Assembly (NCBI GenBank): GCA_014338405.1
Contig: JTDE01000106.1
Span: forward strand, 238,552 to 302,551
Direction of reading: 5' to 3'
Source: Paragonimus skrjabini miyazakii
Taxonomy: Eukaryota > Platyhelminthes > Trematoda > Plagiorchiida > Troglotrematidae
Length of the DNA stretch: 64,000 nt
Shown here: positions 50,758 through 62,985 of the stretch, in pieces
How positions within the stretch are numbered: the stretch's first letter is position 1
Layout: each line of letters starts with the position of its first letter
Made by a program: the position numbers and the translations under genes
The notes under the pieces: model-generated
Database searches by the model: none
What the model was told of the DNA's origin: nothing
Seen by the model: the letters and a program-made list of their open reading frames with translations, nothing else

Positions 50758-52136
50758 ATTTAAAGGTGTATTACTCAGGGGGGTCCACAACTCATTTTTA
50801 ACCTATTTAATGATTATCTCTATAGTGGTTTTCTAATAGTTCTTCTAGTATAAACAAACTTTACGTTTCTTGTCTTCCGGTTCACTTAATGCGAAAAACA
50901 ATTTCCAAGTCAAAATTTAGTCAAAATTGTTTGAAAATATGTGGACTGATCTATAAACTTCCTCTCTACGAACGATTTCTCAACATTGACTTTAATGAAA
51001 CATTTTGCGCTAGATATTTAGAAAATGATTCATGTTCGTTTCCAGTTTCATGCACAATAAAACTAAATAAAATATGTAACATTGTTTTCGAGGAAACGCA
51101 TGTAAAACTTGGTGGAACATATGTCGAATTAATCATGTGCTCATGAGCTATGAGCAAGCCCAGATGAACATAATTTTGTTCTCCTGTTTTCACTGCATTT
51201 TAGACTTATTTTGATCTAAATGCGGTCACAGAGTTATGTAAACTACCTCAGTTCTACCTATATGAATCCTGGTTTTACGAACCTGAGTTGTTCTCGAAGT
51301 CTCAAATTTTAATGCAATGAAAACCTGCTCTTTTAAGCATGGAAAATGGAATTTGCTGTTATAGATAATTGAGTTGCTTGTAATTGTGGGTGATTATCTT
51401 TAGTGCGGAATCAATGTTACAACTGTGTTTTTACACTGAAGTTTTTCTCTGGAGAGACACAAAATTTACTTCCCTAGACAGGCCATTTTCCTCAAGTCTT
51501 TCAAAAGTGAGATAAGACCCAGAGGTGCGACCACGACTAACGCTGTGTGTGTTGTTACCCCCCTCCCCTTCCGACTGACTCCATGTCGTATATCCGTGCT
51601 ACTTCCCCCTGAATTGTGCGTACACCCTATGATCTTATCCTCTGGCATCCACACAAACAGTCAATGCTTGTCTAAATGGGGTGGTTTATCACGGCTAGGA
51701 AAGAAAGCTGCTTCTATTTGGACAGCTTGTGCAAGAATGCATAATCTTATGAATGTGTGGTCAAGATCACATTTTAGTTTGCATTTCGATTTGATCGGTG
51801 AGGTCAGATTATGTCTTAGATTATTAAGCGTGATATCTGAAATGAATATTCCCGTCAAATATCGTCAAAATTGCCCATTCCGTCCGTCTTAGGGGATTTG
51901 ATACGTAAGCACCTGAAAGCTAACCGAGCGTAGCAATTCCCATTTACAAAATCTTAAAAAACGACTGAAATCATCTGTGTACGCACTAAGCAGGAATCGT
52001 GCACTGAAAGCGTGTTTTGACCTACAGTTTTAACGCATTCTTTCATCAAAGATAACGGAACTTGTGAACGTTAAGTGTGCCGTGGCTGTGGTAGTCTAAC
52101 ACTGAGATCCCTAAGAATAAAAACCGGTTGTCCCAG
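50758..52136. other. Spacer with weak exon candidates
   Basis: 50889-51146 and 51661-51892 are open plus-strand frames. The second follows an acceptor-like ACACAAACAG and has a donor-like GTGAGG at 51799, but its phase does not fit the exon at 52137. Neither is recognised. A purine-rich run on the minus strand near 51555 was considered as a polypurine tract and not accepted. Confidence 0.3.
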
Positions 52137-52309
52137 TTCTATAGCGATAAGGATACAAATCTTTTAAGTTTGGTCTGTGACGGGATAGACCAAATACTGC
52201 ACATGAGGTCAGTTTTGTTGGAACCGGCAAAATTCAACAGAACCCTACTCTCTTTATGGGGTTTACTTCTGCAGAATAAAGTCAATGAAGGCTCTTTAGG
52301 TTCAGGGAC
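52137..52309 (+). CDS. Candidate internal exon, unknown protein
   Basis: It is bounded by the acceptor GTTGTCCCAG and the donor GTGAGT (52310). The frame is open throughout, 57 codons plus two bases, encoding FYSDKDTNLLSLVCDGIDQI and FNRTLLSLWGLLLQNKVNEG among others. Removing the 83-bp intron 52310-52392 joins it in frame to the next exon. Very short introns of this kind are common in flatworms. Family unknown. Confidence 0.5.
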
Positions 52310-52392
52310 GTGAGTTGTTTCTCTATGGCAGAAGGTTCCAAGGTTCGGTCTCATTTGCCCAACATTCAACTCAGTCTGTCCACTTATTTCAG

Positions 52393-52522
52393 TAAGAGGC
52401 AAATTAGGAGCTTCATGGTCGCAATAACTTGGCTTCTTCACCTGCAACTTATTCCACCCATTTTAAGTGGATCAATCTTTTTGCTAGTAGTGAAACTAGT
52501 ACACAATTTTCCAAAAGACTGA
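52393..52522 (+). CDS. Candidate last exon, hydrophobic C-terminus
   Basis: It starts after a strong acceptor (CCACTTATTTCAG) and continues the frame of 52137-52309 to TGA (52520-52522). It encodes RQIRSFMVAITWLLHLQLIP and SGSIFLLVVKLVHNF, hydrophobic enough for one or two membrane segments. The product could be a small membrane protein, but no family is recognised. Confidence 0.45.
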
Positions 52523-55500
52523 CTTCACTGTAACTCACTTAACCCTAGGTAGTTTATGATAACCCAAAATTAGATGGTAGCAGCGTGCTCAAAACATCTT
52601 CGATACATATTTTTTAAGAACCCAGAGAGAACAGTGGGACAAGTACAGCCTACTGACAAAACCTACCCTGAATGTTTCATCATGGGACACAGCGAAGCTT
52701 TATAATTTATGTACACTTTCTGAACTCAGTGAAAAAATAATATTGGATCTGTTAATTCGCTTTCGCATTACTTTTGTCATGCATATCTGAGCTTTATGTA
52801 GTGGTGTGATTAATTTGGGAAGTTCCCATTCGGTGGCGTTTCGCGTGCACGCCTCAGCTGATGAATAAGCGCCAAAACCCTCTCATTCTGGTCTATATAC
52901 TAGCGAAGCAACCTGGCGCCAGCAGATAGTAAGCGTTTCGAATTTATTGTCATGTACACTCGGTGTTGTGAGTTATTTCATTCTCTCTTCAATCACAAAC
53001 TCAAACATTTTTTTTTCAGGCTGTATTTTTGAAAACTGTGTCGCGGTCTCCACTTTTCCAATGAGCACATAATTCTTAAGTGAATCTGATGTAACTTAAA
53101 TAATGTCAAATTATACACCGTGTACAACGGTTGACTAAAATTATCAACGACTTGGCAATCAAACTATAGCATATCCTCACGAGGGAGGTCGACCGTTGAC
53201 GGTCGCGTCGCAGGCTAACGATTCACAGAAATACCTCATGTAGAGCAAATCATTACTCACTGCGAATGTATGGGTGTCGCTTCTGTGTATGTGCACACAA
53301 GGCAAGTTATACAAGAGAAGACACATATGACGGCGAGTTAACAACGACATGCCTTAGAAACATCCCTCTGAACAACTTACATCCCAGTNNNNNNNNNNNN
53401 NNNNNNNNNNNNNNNNNNNNNNNNNNNNNNNNNNNNNNNNNNNNNNNNNNNNNNNNNNNNNNNNNNNNNNNNNNNNNNNNNNNNNNNNAAGTAATAAACG
53501 TGAAAAATGTCTTTTTTGTTGATTCCGTTAGCATCTTTTCAAAAAAACAAAACGGTTAGGCTTCACATCTATAAGCAACTGGTCAGGAGGACGTATAAAA
53601 GCGGATGATAGCTAGTTATGATTGAAACAACTGTGCTGTGCGATAAATCTCTTGTCGATTGAGTACCAGTTCCATGAATTTTACGAAAAACAGCAATAAA
53701 GAAATCAACTCTAAAGACCTGTTTCATTAGAGATTGTCCGGGTAATGACTAACAGTCTTGTGAATAATAACGTGCCTTTTAATTGTAGACTGAAATAATC
53801 CGAATTTCTGGAACAAGTAAAAATCGCGGATAAAAATTAGCAGATCAGTCAATGATATTATCCTCAACGTTCAACCAGGAGTTCCCATCCAACCCATCAT
53901 GCAAGTATGACATGAATCATCCCACAGTGTAACAGGCTGTTAGACTACTTCCGCATTCTGTCACAGGAGGGTATGTATGAACGTCTCACAGATATCTGTT
54001 CAATGCTTAAACGTTTTCTATCTTGTCACATACGTTGTGACCACGCCCAATCCATTCAGATGATTATTTACCTGTCCGTTCAAACAGGTATATGTTTCGA
54101 ACGCCTGCCACAAATCCACATGCTACTTAAGTGCCGTCACAATATACACAAGGATAATGATTGAGAGTGATTGGCAGCAAAGTGCTTGGAATACGTATTA
54201 TTCAGGTACTACCTATCTTCTTTGATATCGATCAGCTTGAACGACCAACTACCAAGCAGACGTTTAAAGCTGTGTTGCTTCTCAAAACATGTTATACATG
54301 AGGGTAGTATCCTAGTTGAAATGTTTCATCCAGACTAAGTTAACGCTTTCTGTCCATAACTAGCTTGTGTAAACATTATAAGGCTTACAGCTTTCTGCCT
54401 ATACATATAACAGTATGATACTGTCAGACGATTGATTATACCACGGAGGCACATCGACCGTGCAACCTCAATATTTTGGGCATAAACAAATTGACATGGC
54501 ACTAAATAAAACATGCATTTTTGGGAACAATCGGGTGAGTTCAGCTGGTCGCCGCTGTTCTCGTGGAAGGTTACGGCCGCATATCAAATCGGGCGGTAAC
54601 TGAAATTGACAAGCTGTTGACACACATTGATTTAGTAAACCAGGACATTCTGTTGTTACTTTTAGGAAAACTTTTGCATCACAAGCAAGAAATAACTATC
54701 GTATTGTCTACAAACTAGAAACTGTGGGCTAAGAAAGGGACAAACAAAAAGAATGATGAAATGGATTAATATGGTCCACATTATCGCAGCTGTTCACAGC
54801 GAGTTTGTGTATGACAGCTTCAATGCTGTCTTGACTTAATTCTTATCGACGTTTCGTAGGGGTCACAATCAGAAGGTTAAATGAAACCGGAATGCATATT
54901 AAGTGCCCATAATATATTCAGACACAAATGAAAACCACGAGTAGCAGGATCTGGTTTTAGCTACTTAGAAGTGGTAAACACTACAGACGAACAGTTATGA
55001 GGTCCATTAGAAATTTGTGCAGTCACTTGTTTAATTTTCTTGTCGACCGAAGTCTTGGGCCACTGGCGATTGAAAATCTTTTTTGCTTCCTGATTTGACG
55101 CTGCGTACTAATTGAGGATTAGTATTTCTGTTGTGCGGTATATAATCAAAAGTTACTTCTTTTCCTCATGGGTAGATCAACAACTCGCAAATTACCTGGT
55201 CAACTTTGCCACTGAACTGTGTTATAATTGATCCAAAATGCAGATGGACGATCATCCTCACCATGTATTCTGTTCAAATCAAACAAAGCGACCATTTGTG
55301 GAATGAGCTAACTAATGCGTGCTTCTTGAGCTAACCACCTCAGTATGTATGCTTAGTAATTGATAAATTGATGATCGATCGATTACAAGTTGGGTGGGCA
55401 AGTGTGTCTACAACGTTTGTTGACCATAATCGCAAAACGATGTTCCCTCAGATTAACGGCGTCATTAACTTCGAGATGTTATTTTTACTGCATTGGGCAC

Positions 55501-56269
55501 ACTGTCATTAACCGTCAGAAAGGTGCATATCGCAACGTAGAGCAGCTTTAACGATGTCCTCTGAGGAACCGTTTTACGCTTACCCTTAATCACTTAATCT
55601 CTTATATCATTCACTGAAGCAGCAATTCCAGGTTTGCAGCCTGAGATGTGAATATCAACTTCCTATTTTTACGGTATGTACAGTCCGGAACACCTTATCT
55701 AAACCTGACACGACTGCGGTTGTAGTTGTCGGCTTTCAGCGAGGACTTAATGCAAACATTGTTACTTTATTCTGTAATGATTCGGACAATTCCAGTTCAA
55801 ATGATTTCAAAAAGCGTAAAAATGATAGGTTTTCAGATGACAACAACTGTTTCATTGGTAGGTGACCGAAAGGTGACCAAAAAGAGGCTTTACGACGAAA
55901 AAATTGTCACCTACCGGCATTTTCGTAACGTCTTATTGCAAACATTGTCAAATTTTCAAAACATTTACTGGAAGATAGGGGCTACGTCTAAGCAAAAGCC
56001 ACTTTCATTTCGTTATCCAGGTCGCCATTGATTTTTTGTTCAGCTGTCATAGCGGATTGGTTGACTAAGTTAACAGGAAATGACTTGGAATAGAAATTCT
56101 CACATCTAAGTTGGAAAAGCACTGTTATTGTTCTTTTTTTCCTTGGTCTACGTCTGTCCACTTGTTTGACCTATGATTCTCTCAGCTCTGCTTTCCTCTG
56201 TGCTGTGGCTTTAGTCAGACTATTCTAAACTTACTGATGAGGATTGAGGGATTTTAGTTTTCCTATACA
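52523..56269. other. Spacer with assembly gap, no confident gene
   Basis: It contains the N-run. On the minus strand 54848-54872 holds CTGATTGTG...CGAAACGTC, a PLE hammerhead-like scrap. Otherwise only short open frames. Confidence 0.35.
53390..53488. other. Assembly gap (N-run)
   Basis: Ninety-nine N in a row. The true length and content are unknown, and open frames drawn across it have no meaning. Confidence 0.99.
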
Positions 56270-56345
56270 CTGAACACCACTCACAGTTGATCGCAGCTGT
56301 CACAGTCCCATAGATATTCCAGTCAACCCCTTTCGAAAAGAACTA
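56270..56345 (-). repeat. SINE-B tail fragment, antisense
   Basis: In sense orientation it starts TAGTTCTTTTCGAAAGG. TAGT is the first sequence after the predicted ribozyme cut in other copies. It ends at the normal SINE-B 3' end. A sense SINE-B lies about 125 bp downstream. Confidence 0.85.
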
Positions 56346-56471
56346 CCACTTAACAAGTTAATGACCTCTGTGGTTTCAGCTTGGCGAGATGTCCTAGGGG
56401 AGGGGTCATCGATCGGAGTTAACAGGACAGTGACTGTGTCTCCTCTCGTGATGATCGGGTTACCTTATCAT

Positions 56472-56716
56472 TGCTCACAAGCAAAGGTGGTTGGGTGTTC
56501 ATGTACGATAACTTAGTCGTGCCTAATGTGAGGTTAGTGGCGCAGTGGTCAACACGGTTGCCTCATGAAAGCGCTTGTCGCAGTTCTAGTTCCGGCTGTG
56601 GCAAGGATATACATTACTGACAAGCATTAATGAGAGCGAACCTCGAGTCTAGCACTTCTTTTCGAAAGGGGACGACTGAAAAATCTATGGAAGTGGGACA
56701 TCTGTGACCAACTATT
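56472..56716 (+). repeat. SINE-B copy, hammerhead mutated
   Basis: The head CTCACAAGC...GTCGTGCC, box A-like TGGCGCAGTGG and a box B-like AGTTCTAGTTCC are present. The ribozyme (56612-56654) has CTGACAA instead of CTGACGA and GAAC instead of GAAA, but keeps the GTC cut triplet at 56647-56649. Loss of G8 and A15.1 should abolish cleavage. Confidence 0.85.
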
Positions 56717-57726
56717 TACTTGTCATAGAATTCAAGTTCATAATGTCCAGAAGACATGTAAACCTTTTGAAGGCCCTGTGGTTGACCTTGAAGTACATTC
56801 AAAGAAAACAAAATGTTACTAGCAGGTTTTAATATTCTAAGTTTCAGTCACATTTACCCGGAACGTTGCAATCAAATTACTATAGGTTTTATTGCTGTTG
56901 TTGCAGTGCACAGTGAACAAGTATTGCCAATAAAACATTGTTTAGTTCGATTGGAACACTGAGTTTTACAACTCGTTTGTTTCGTTGTGTTCTCCTCAAT
57001 TCAAGAATTAAAAAACATGTTAAGCAAAAAGCTCAGACTGAGTGACCCGATGCTTACTAAAGTCGGTGGGGATGCACTACAGAATTACATCTATTTGTGC
57101 AACATGGCCAAACTTATGATTTTCCTTTAAAACAAAATGTAAAAGTAGATAACACTTGACTTAAATAGTTTAGTAGAGATGGCTTGGACTTGATAAGGGA
57201 TATTCGCATATTTATTCGATCCCAAATTTCAAACTTAAGGATGAAAAACTGACTGAATACATCAGCTGAACAGTAAATTCTTTGTAATCAGGGGTGGTAA
57301 ATAAAGTATAGAAAAAAATTGTAAACTAACCTTCCACATAGTAGAGTAAAGAGGAGGTGAGTAATTTTCTTGCCGGTGCAAAATCTTCCGCATCTTGACA
57401 TTCGTTAAGCAGATAACTGATTTTTTCCAACAACACAGGTAAACCGTTTGACGCGACCAAGCCATCGGTTCGAACAGACTGTATATATTATTTCACGTTT
57501 GCACACAAGCATGTGTTCGAGTGTACGACGGCGCGCATGTGTTAGCAGAGTGGTAAAGTGGGGAACAAGTGAGACATAAAAGAATTTTACGTCCGGAACC
57601 CTCAAAAAAACATGCATGAATGTAAAAAATTTAAAATGCCACCAATCACCATCAATCACAAACATCACTGAGGCAACGGGAGAACACGAAAAGGCTACAT
57701 TTTGATGCCTTCAGCTGAAAATCCTA
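56717..57726. other. Spacer without recognised genes
   Basis: No shared repeat or coding homology recognised. Confidence 0.4.
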
Positions 57727-57776
57727 TTACTAATAAGTAGTTTGGCAAAAATGTGATTTTAGATGAGACCCGATTA
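57727..57776 (-). repeat. SINE-A tail fragment, antisense
   Basis: TACTAATAAGTAGTTTGG and GATGAGACCCGATT match the 3' tail of the minus-strand SINE-A at 62815-62985. It lies immediately upstream of a sense copy. Confidence 0.75.
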
Positions 57777-57786
57777 AGAGTCCAAG

Positions 57787-57925
57787 TGTGAGATTTCCGA
57801 GCTCATGGTGTGGCTTCGTAGCTCAGCTGGTTGAGCGCTTGCCGCGTTGAGGCATGATGTTTCTGTCGCTGGTTTGAATCCAGCAAAAGCTCTGACTTCT
57901 CACAAGTTGGTCTCTTCTAAGAAAA
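57787..57925 (+). repeat. SINE-A copy (tRNA-derived)
   Basis: Box A TAGCTCAGCTGG (57819-57830) and box B GGTTTGAATCC (57871-57881) sit in a tRNA-like context. GCTGG and CCAGC form a complete five-pair T arm, and TGCC/GGCA brackets a seven-base anticodon-like loop GCGTTGA. The tail GGTCTCTTCTAA follows. There is no hammerhead. The parent tRNA is not identified with confidence. Confidence 0.82.
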
Positions 57926-59370
57926 TTTTATTGTTCGGTAAAGTAAATCGTCAGGCCGGTATTTCAAATTTACTCTGACTCCACTATCGGTTGACTCTTA
58001 AAACTTACTGTAACATCCGCACAACATTTCTCGTATGGATAAAAGGTGCACAATTTATCCCTTGGAGTATTGAGACGTACGCTATAACTTTCTTACAGTA
58101 TAATTTTCTGTTTATTCAAATGTCCATCGATAACAAACAACACAATCCATAACATTTCCGTAATTCGTAAACAGGTGAGCGCTCTTGGTTGTTACGTTAA
58201 ATGAACTCATGTATTTGTTTATTCAAAATGAAAACAACAAAATGAAGTATTCTAACGAACTAAGAATTTTTATTTTATATCGAGTAATGTCTGAAGATGA
58301 TTTTTCTTCCATGTTATCAGTATGATCTACAAAATGATCAAAAACTTAGGAAGCGAGATGTACATAAAAAAAAAGAGAGAGAGGAAGATGAGTGATTAAC
58401 TTTCACTTACGGAATAGTCATAATCGTCTTTTAGTCGAGAGGATTAAGTTAACACTCAGGCCATCGTGTTCACGCGCAATACTAAGGCGAACCACGTAAC
58501 GTTACATCAATATGTATACGACTCTGGACAACTGAACGGAAACCACGCCGGAAGGGGAAGAGCAATCTTCAATATCATTGGTTTTCGTGCCGACAGTAGT
58601 GTGCAGTCCCGTATGCCCATTTGTACATGTTTCACTTCCTTCCCTGTTTGTGTCATGTTTCAATCCCAGTTCATTAATTTGGTTCCTGTTACATTAACAC
58701 TGTCATTTTAACAATAAGTAGATGATACGTGGTGCATATTTCGAGTCAAACGGCTTTCTTTGGTGGAACTGAGATCCGCATCGTATTACGCGTCAGAACG
58801 ATGTTAACGTTATTGTACTTTTGCGACAGTCTGCCTACTTTGTCAAACTGCAAAATTCTTTTTGAAAGACTTTCAACTGTAGACTCATATAGATTAGCAA
58901 ATTTGGCCCACCATGGAAGGTCTGTTCTGATATATTTCATTCATAAGTTGGGTCTGAGTGTATTTGGTGAAACTTTTCAGCTAGTTGCATCTGTCTAAGT
59001 AAGTGGCGAACTTTTATCGCTCAGTCATTTGGCTCCAAGACAGTGACACACAGCTTGGGTTCCATAGAAAAATCCAACTTTTGTTGGCTAGTAAACAGAA
59101 TTTGTGAGTTTACTTAGACGTAATCCCTACCTGATGTCGGATTGCACATTCAGACAGAATTTTCACTCAGTCAGTTTCAATAATAATCACTGTACTCGAG
59201 CTTCGCTGTTGTTAGTGTTTATCCTTGCCACTGTCTGGAGTGGAACACGCCAAGATAATATGTTGAGGTCTGAGCCAACCTTGGGGAAGAAAGCTTAATT
59301 ACAAGATTATGAAATGGCCTCAGCATTTATTAGTTGTGTCTGCTATGGCGACGACTGGATCACTGGTGCA
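57926..59370. other. Spacer with unrecognised open frames
   Basis: Open frames at 58466-58711 and 58729-58998 (+) have no recognised domain, and the second is also open on the other strand. A short A/GA-rich patch lies near 58367-58390. Confidence 0.35.
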
Positions 59371-59475
59371 GTGCTCATAGGCAAAGGTGGAAAAGAGGTA
59401 CGATAGTTCAGCCGTGCCTAACGTAGAGCCATTGACACAGTTATCAGTATCACGAAAGTGCGGCCAGAACTCAAA
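59371..59475 (+). repeat. SINE-B head, very degenerate
   Basis: GCTCATAGGCAAAGGTGG, GCCGTGCCTAACG and CACGAAAGTG follow the order of the SINE-B head. Boxes A and B are damaged and the ribozyme region is absent. Confidence 0.55.
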
Positions 59476-61598
59476 TGTGGTGTTATACTCAAAATATTTA
59501 CTACCGATAGGTCTTATTACAAACAAACTTCGAATCCATCGCTACCTTTCAAAAGCGTTTAATCCGATTAGCTGTGTGACTGCAATAGTCGCGGCCAACT
59601 ACGAGTGATACTAAAATTAATCATTTCTTACACTTTACTGCTTCAACTAACTTCAATATTCTAAGGAATTATAAATTTATAGTATTTTTTATAACTTCTT
59701 CTTCATCTATCCAAGTCCGGCTTGAAGTTTCCAGTTTTTACTTTGTCCCTTTATGTCTGTTTTGGCAAATCCAGCCAACCAAAATTCATTTCCCATTCTT
59801 TCCCCATCGATAAAAATTTATAAAGATGAGTGACCGAACAAAATAGATTAAATCGTTAATCAGCTGCCATTACACGCGACCGCACATTCACAAATTTGTG
59901 TTTGCGACAAACAGACAGAGACAAGTAAATGTGAATGCGAAAGCGCTTGTCATATTTTTGGAGTGAAAAGCAGACATTTAAAAGAAATTGATTATCGAAA
60001 AAAAAGGTGGAAGATAGATTAACGCTAACGTGCTGGTTGACATGAATATTGAAGTCCAGGGACTTCTGACTACTTTTATTTCAACAAATTAACATCCAAG
60101 AACAAATCGAATTACTATCGCTTGCTTTTGTATCCCCCTTTCTCAAGAACTGAAATTAGTCATTCATTTGTGGTTGGCTTGTAACTAACATTTATCTGTC
60201 GTCGTTCATGAAAGGGTAAGAAACTGGATACGTGAGCAGTTTGTCTGGACAGCTACTAACTCACAGGGATACAATTGCTTTTAATCAGCTGATTTGACTG
60301 ATACTGAGCATGTCGAGAATTCGAACTGCTTCAATGTTACTAAGTACTATAAAAATATTGCGAAGGCTAATTGAGGTTGATCACTGTGGTTTTGGTGGTC
60401 AGTAGCAAAACGATGTGATCATGATCTGCCTCAGACCTTGTTGGTCTATTATGAATGCTTGTTAGGCTAGTGATCATTCACAACTTTAGCAAATACGACC
60501 AAAGAGTTTTGTGGATACGTGTATATAACATCGTTCTGATGCTCAGTTACAGTTAATAAGTTCCAATCCCCTAGGTGTGTATGAACCAACATGAGAAAAT
60601 ACCTGTTCCTCGCATCGCCGGTGATCATTTGGAACAAATGCTTACAAAGCAATGTTCAATCTATCGTATGAAAGTTAATTTTGTTAGCTTCATACTTTCA
60701 AATTCAAATTAACAGCACCATAATTGATTTTGTTCAGTAGATGTGTCAGATTCCTTTGAGTTCCTTAACAAGTCATCTGAAAGATTGTATTCCAAACACG
60801 GAGTTGTTGCGCAGTTTATAATTAAGCTTCCATTCAAGAGTATGATATTTCAGCATGTTTCCAAACAGTTTCATGTCTAAAGAAACATTCTTATTGTGAA
60901 TTGGTCAGTTATTTTCCAGCGTTTATCCAAAGCCTAATTGCGTTTACACTTTCCATTCTCTACTACGTCCAGTACAATCTTGTTCTGGCTTTTGATATGC
61001 ATGCAAATCATACGGCTGGAGTGTTCCTTTTGTTTCCTATATTGGTCAATTGATTAATGTTCACTTGAGAAGTAGCCCGCTCGCTCCATATTAATTCATG
61101 GAGCAACTATCTGCATTCGTGAGATGAGGCAGAGGATGACTCATGGCGCTCAGCCTGCATATATTTGACCGGCACATTCCATCAAGCTTCAGTTACCTTC
61201 GTTCGGACCTGTTACAGTTTTATAGACGTACGACGATTAAGTAACCACTTGCCTGGACAGAATGAGGCAACTTGCTTTTGCTGCTGGTATCTCATAAATC
61301 GGTGTGCATGTGATCATTGTTTACCCACCGTGCATCTGAAATATGATCGTTCATCCAAATCAGCGGAAATATGTCAAACTCCGTACGGCAGCCAACAACT
61401 AGCTAACTGAACTGTGAATGTTTAATGACTTAGTATTCCGCTACCGGATGTAGCATAAATGACATAAACGTGTTTGTAATTAGAACAGGAGAGGTTCGTC
61501 TTTCTTGTTCTAGTTCAAAGAGTTTACTCAAAAAGACATTCCGAATGTGAAACCGCTTACACTGCCCAAGTTGGATGACAGAATGGCTATGTAATATA
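59476..61598. other. Spacer without recognised genes
   Basis: Only short open frames; no repeat recognised. Confidence 0.4.
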
Positions 61599-61694
61599 GA
61601 TTGAACAGTACCCACAACTGATCACAAATGTCACATTCTCATAGATTTTTCAGTCGGCCCCTTTCAAAAAGAAGCGCCAGATTCGAATTTTGCC
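61599..61694 (-). repeat. SINE-B 3' fragment
   Basis: In sense orientation it begins within the ribozyme (GCAAAATTCGAATC) and runs to the normal tail end. Unlike the two fold-back tails, it extends upstream of the cut site. Confidence 0.75.
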
Positions 61695-61952
61695 CCAACG
61701 TACCGCAAAATGTAATCGCAATCACGAATAAATCGTCTTTTTAGATACTCTGATCGTTTTTCGGCAACTGTTCTATTATTCGGTATCTTCACTTCAGGAT
61801 GTCGCCAAGGCAACGGAATAACATAATGTCAATTTGTCAAATTCGTCGTGTTTCTAATCACGCGCGCTACATTATCGACTTCCACCGATTGAGAACAGGT
61901 GAACTTCTCTGTATTAGCAAACACTGTATTACTGATGTGGTTTTCATACTGA

Positions 61953-62172
61953 TTGAACATCACCCACAATTGATCGCAGCTGTCGCATTCCCATAGACTT
62001 TCCAGTCGGCCCCTTTCGAAAAGAAGCACTTGGCTCGAGTTTTGCTCTTATTAGAACTCGTCAGTAGTACATATCTTTGCAATGGCCGGGGCTAGAACTC
62101 CGGCCATGCCTACATGAAGCAATCATGTTAAACACTGCGCCACTGACCTCACAGTAGGCAAGACCGAATTAT
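61953..62172 (-). repeat. SINE-B copy, minus strand, hammerhead mutated
   Basis: Head GGTCTTGCC, box A-like TGGCGCAGTG, box B-like AGTTCTAGCCC and the full tail are present. The ribozyme (62069 to 62027) keeps CTGACGA and a five-pair stem II (GTTCT/AGAGC with a G.U), but GAAA is AAAA and the cut triplet is GCC, so it should be inactive. Confidence 0.85.
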
Positions 62173-62814
62173 TACAAAATATATACATTATACGGGCAAG
62201 TGATAAATCATAAGTATAGGGACATCACATTTTGTTAAAAACGTCACATGAGCAACGTTTAGCGATACGGTCACGACAAAAAGAAATTCTGTATTAATTT
62301 TATTTCAGCGGTTACTCAGCTGGTGTAAATCTGCAATATTATGAAAAGCCCAAGCAAATAAAATTAGATGTGTGTAATTGTAATACACCGATCACAATAA
62401 ATACCATCCAAAGTCGTTTCTGATGACTGTAAATACCTTTCCTATAGTTAGCCTAATTTACCATAACCAAAGACCAACTTTCTTAGATTCATCTTTGTGT
62501 TGCATCTTGCCTTTGCATCCCTCAGTATGAGGGACTGTCCCAGGGTCATAATATGTTGTCATCATGTAACGCACTCACGGTGTGCGATTGTCCATTGCGC
62601 GCCGTTACGGTTAAGCTGAGGTTAGTCAGACATTCAATAGTTGTTTGAGCAATCTGCTGACAACTTTTGAAAAACCGGATTGTCCATCTTTTCATATTAA
62701 GTTCTTTATAGCACTGACATTTTGTTTTTCATTCGATTATTTTTGACTGGTGAAACATAATTCATATTGACGTTTAGGAAGGAACAATGAGGATCTAGGA
62801 GACTACCTGAAATT
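62173..62814. other. Spacer without recognised genes
   Basis: Nothing recognised. Confidence 0.4.
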
Positions 62815-62985
62815 GTAGTACTAATAAGCAGTTTGGTAGATTTATGAATTTAGATGAGACCCAATTGTAAAATGTCAGCACTTCGGGTGGATTCGAACAA
62901 ACGACAGAAACACCATGCCTCAACGCGGCAAGCGCTCAACCAGCTGAGCTACGAAGCCACGCCAGGAGCTCGGAAATTTCACAGC
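62815..62985 (-). repeat. SINE-A copy, minus strand
   Basis: On the minus strand it reads head (CTGTGAAATTTCCGAGCTCC), box A TAGCTCAGCTGG (62951-62940), box B-like GTTCGAATCC (62898-62889), then the tail ending GCTTATTAGTACTAC. It is the most complete SINE-A here and defines the tail. Confidence 0.82.

Noticed and set aside
51540..51565. Purine tract on the minus strand as a polypurine tract of an LTR element
   Set aside because: No matching LTR pair, PBS or target duplication could be found.
52840..52890. GAAACGCC and GCGTGCACGC hairpin on the minus strand next to CTGAG
   Set aside because: The invariant CTGANGA is incomplete (CTGAG), and no stem I was found.
53266..53559. Open frames spanning the N-run
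   Set aside because: They exist only because N codons are not stops.
57819..57881. Functional tRNA gene
   Set aside because: The acceptor stem is not formed, and the unit recurs with a SINE tail at 62815-62985 and 13622-13757.
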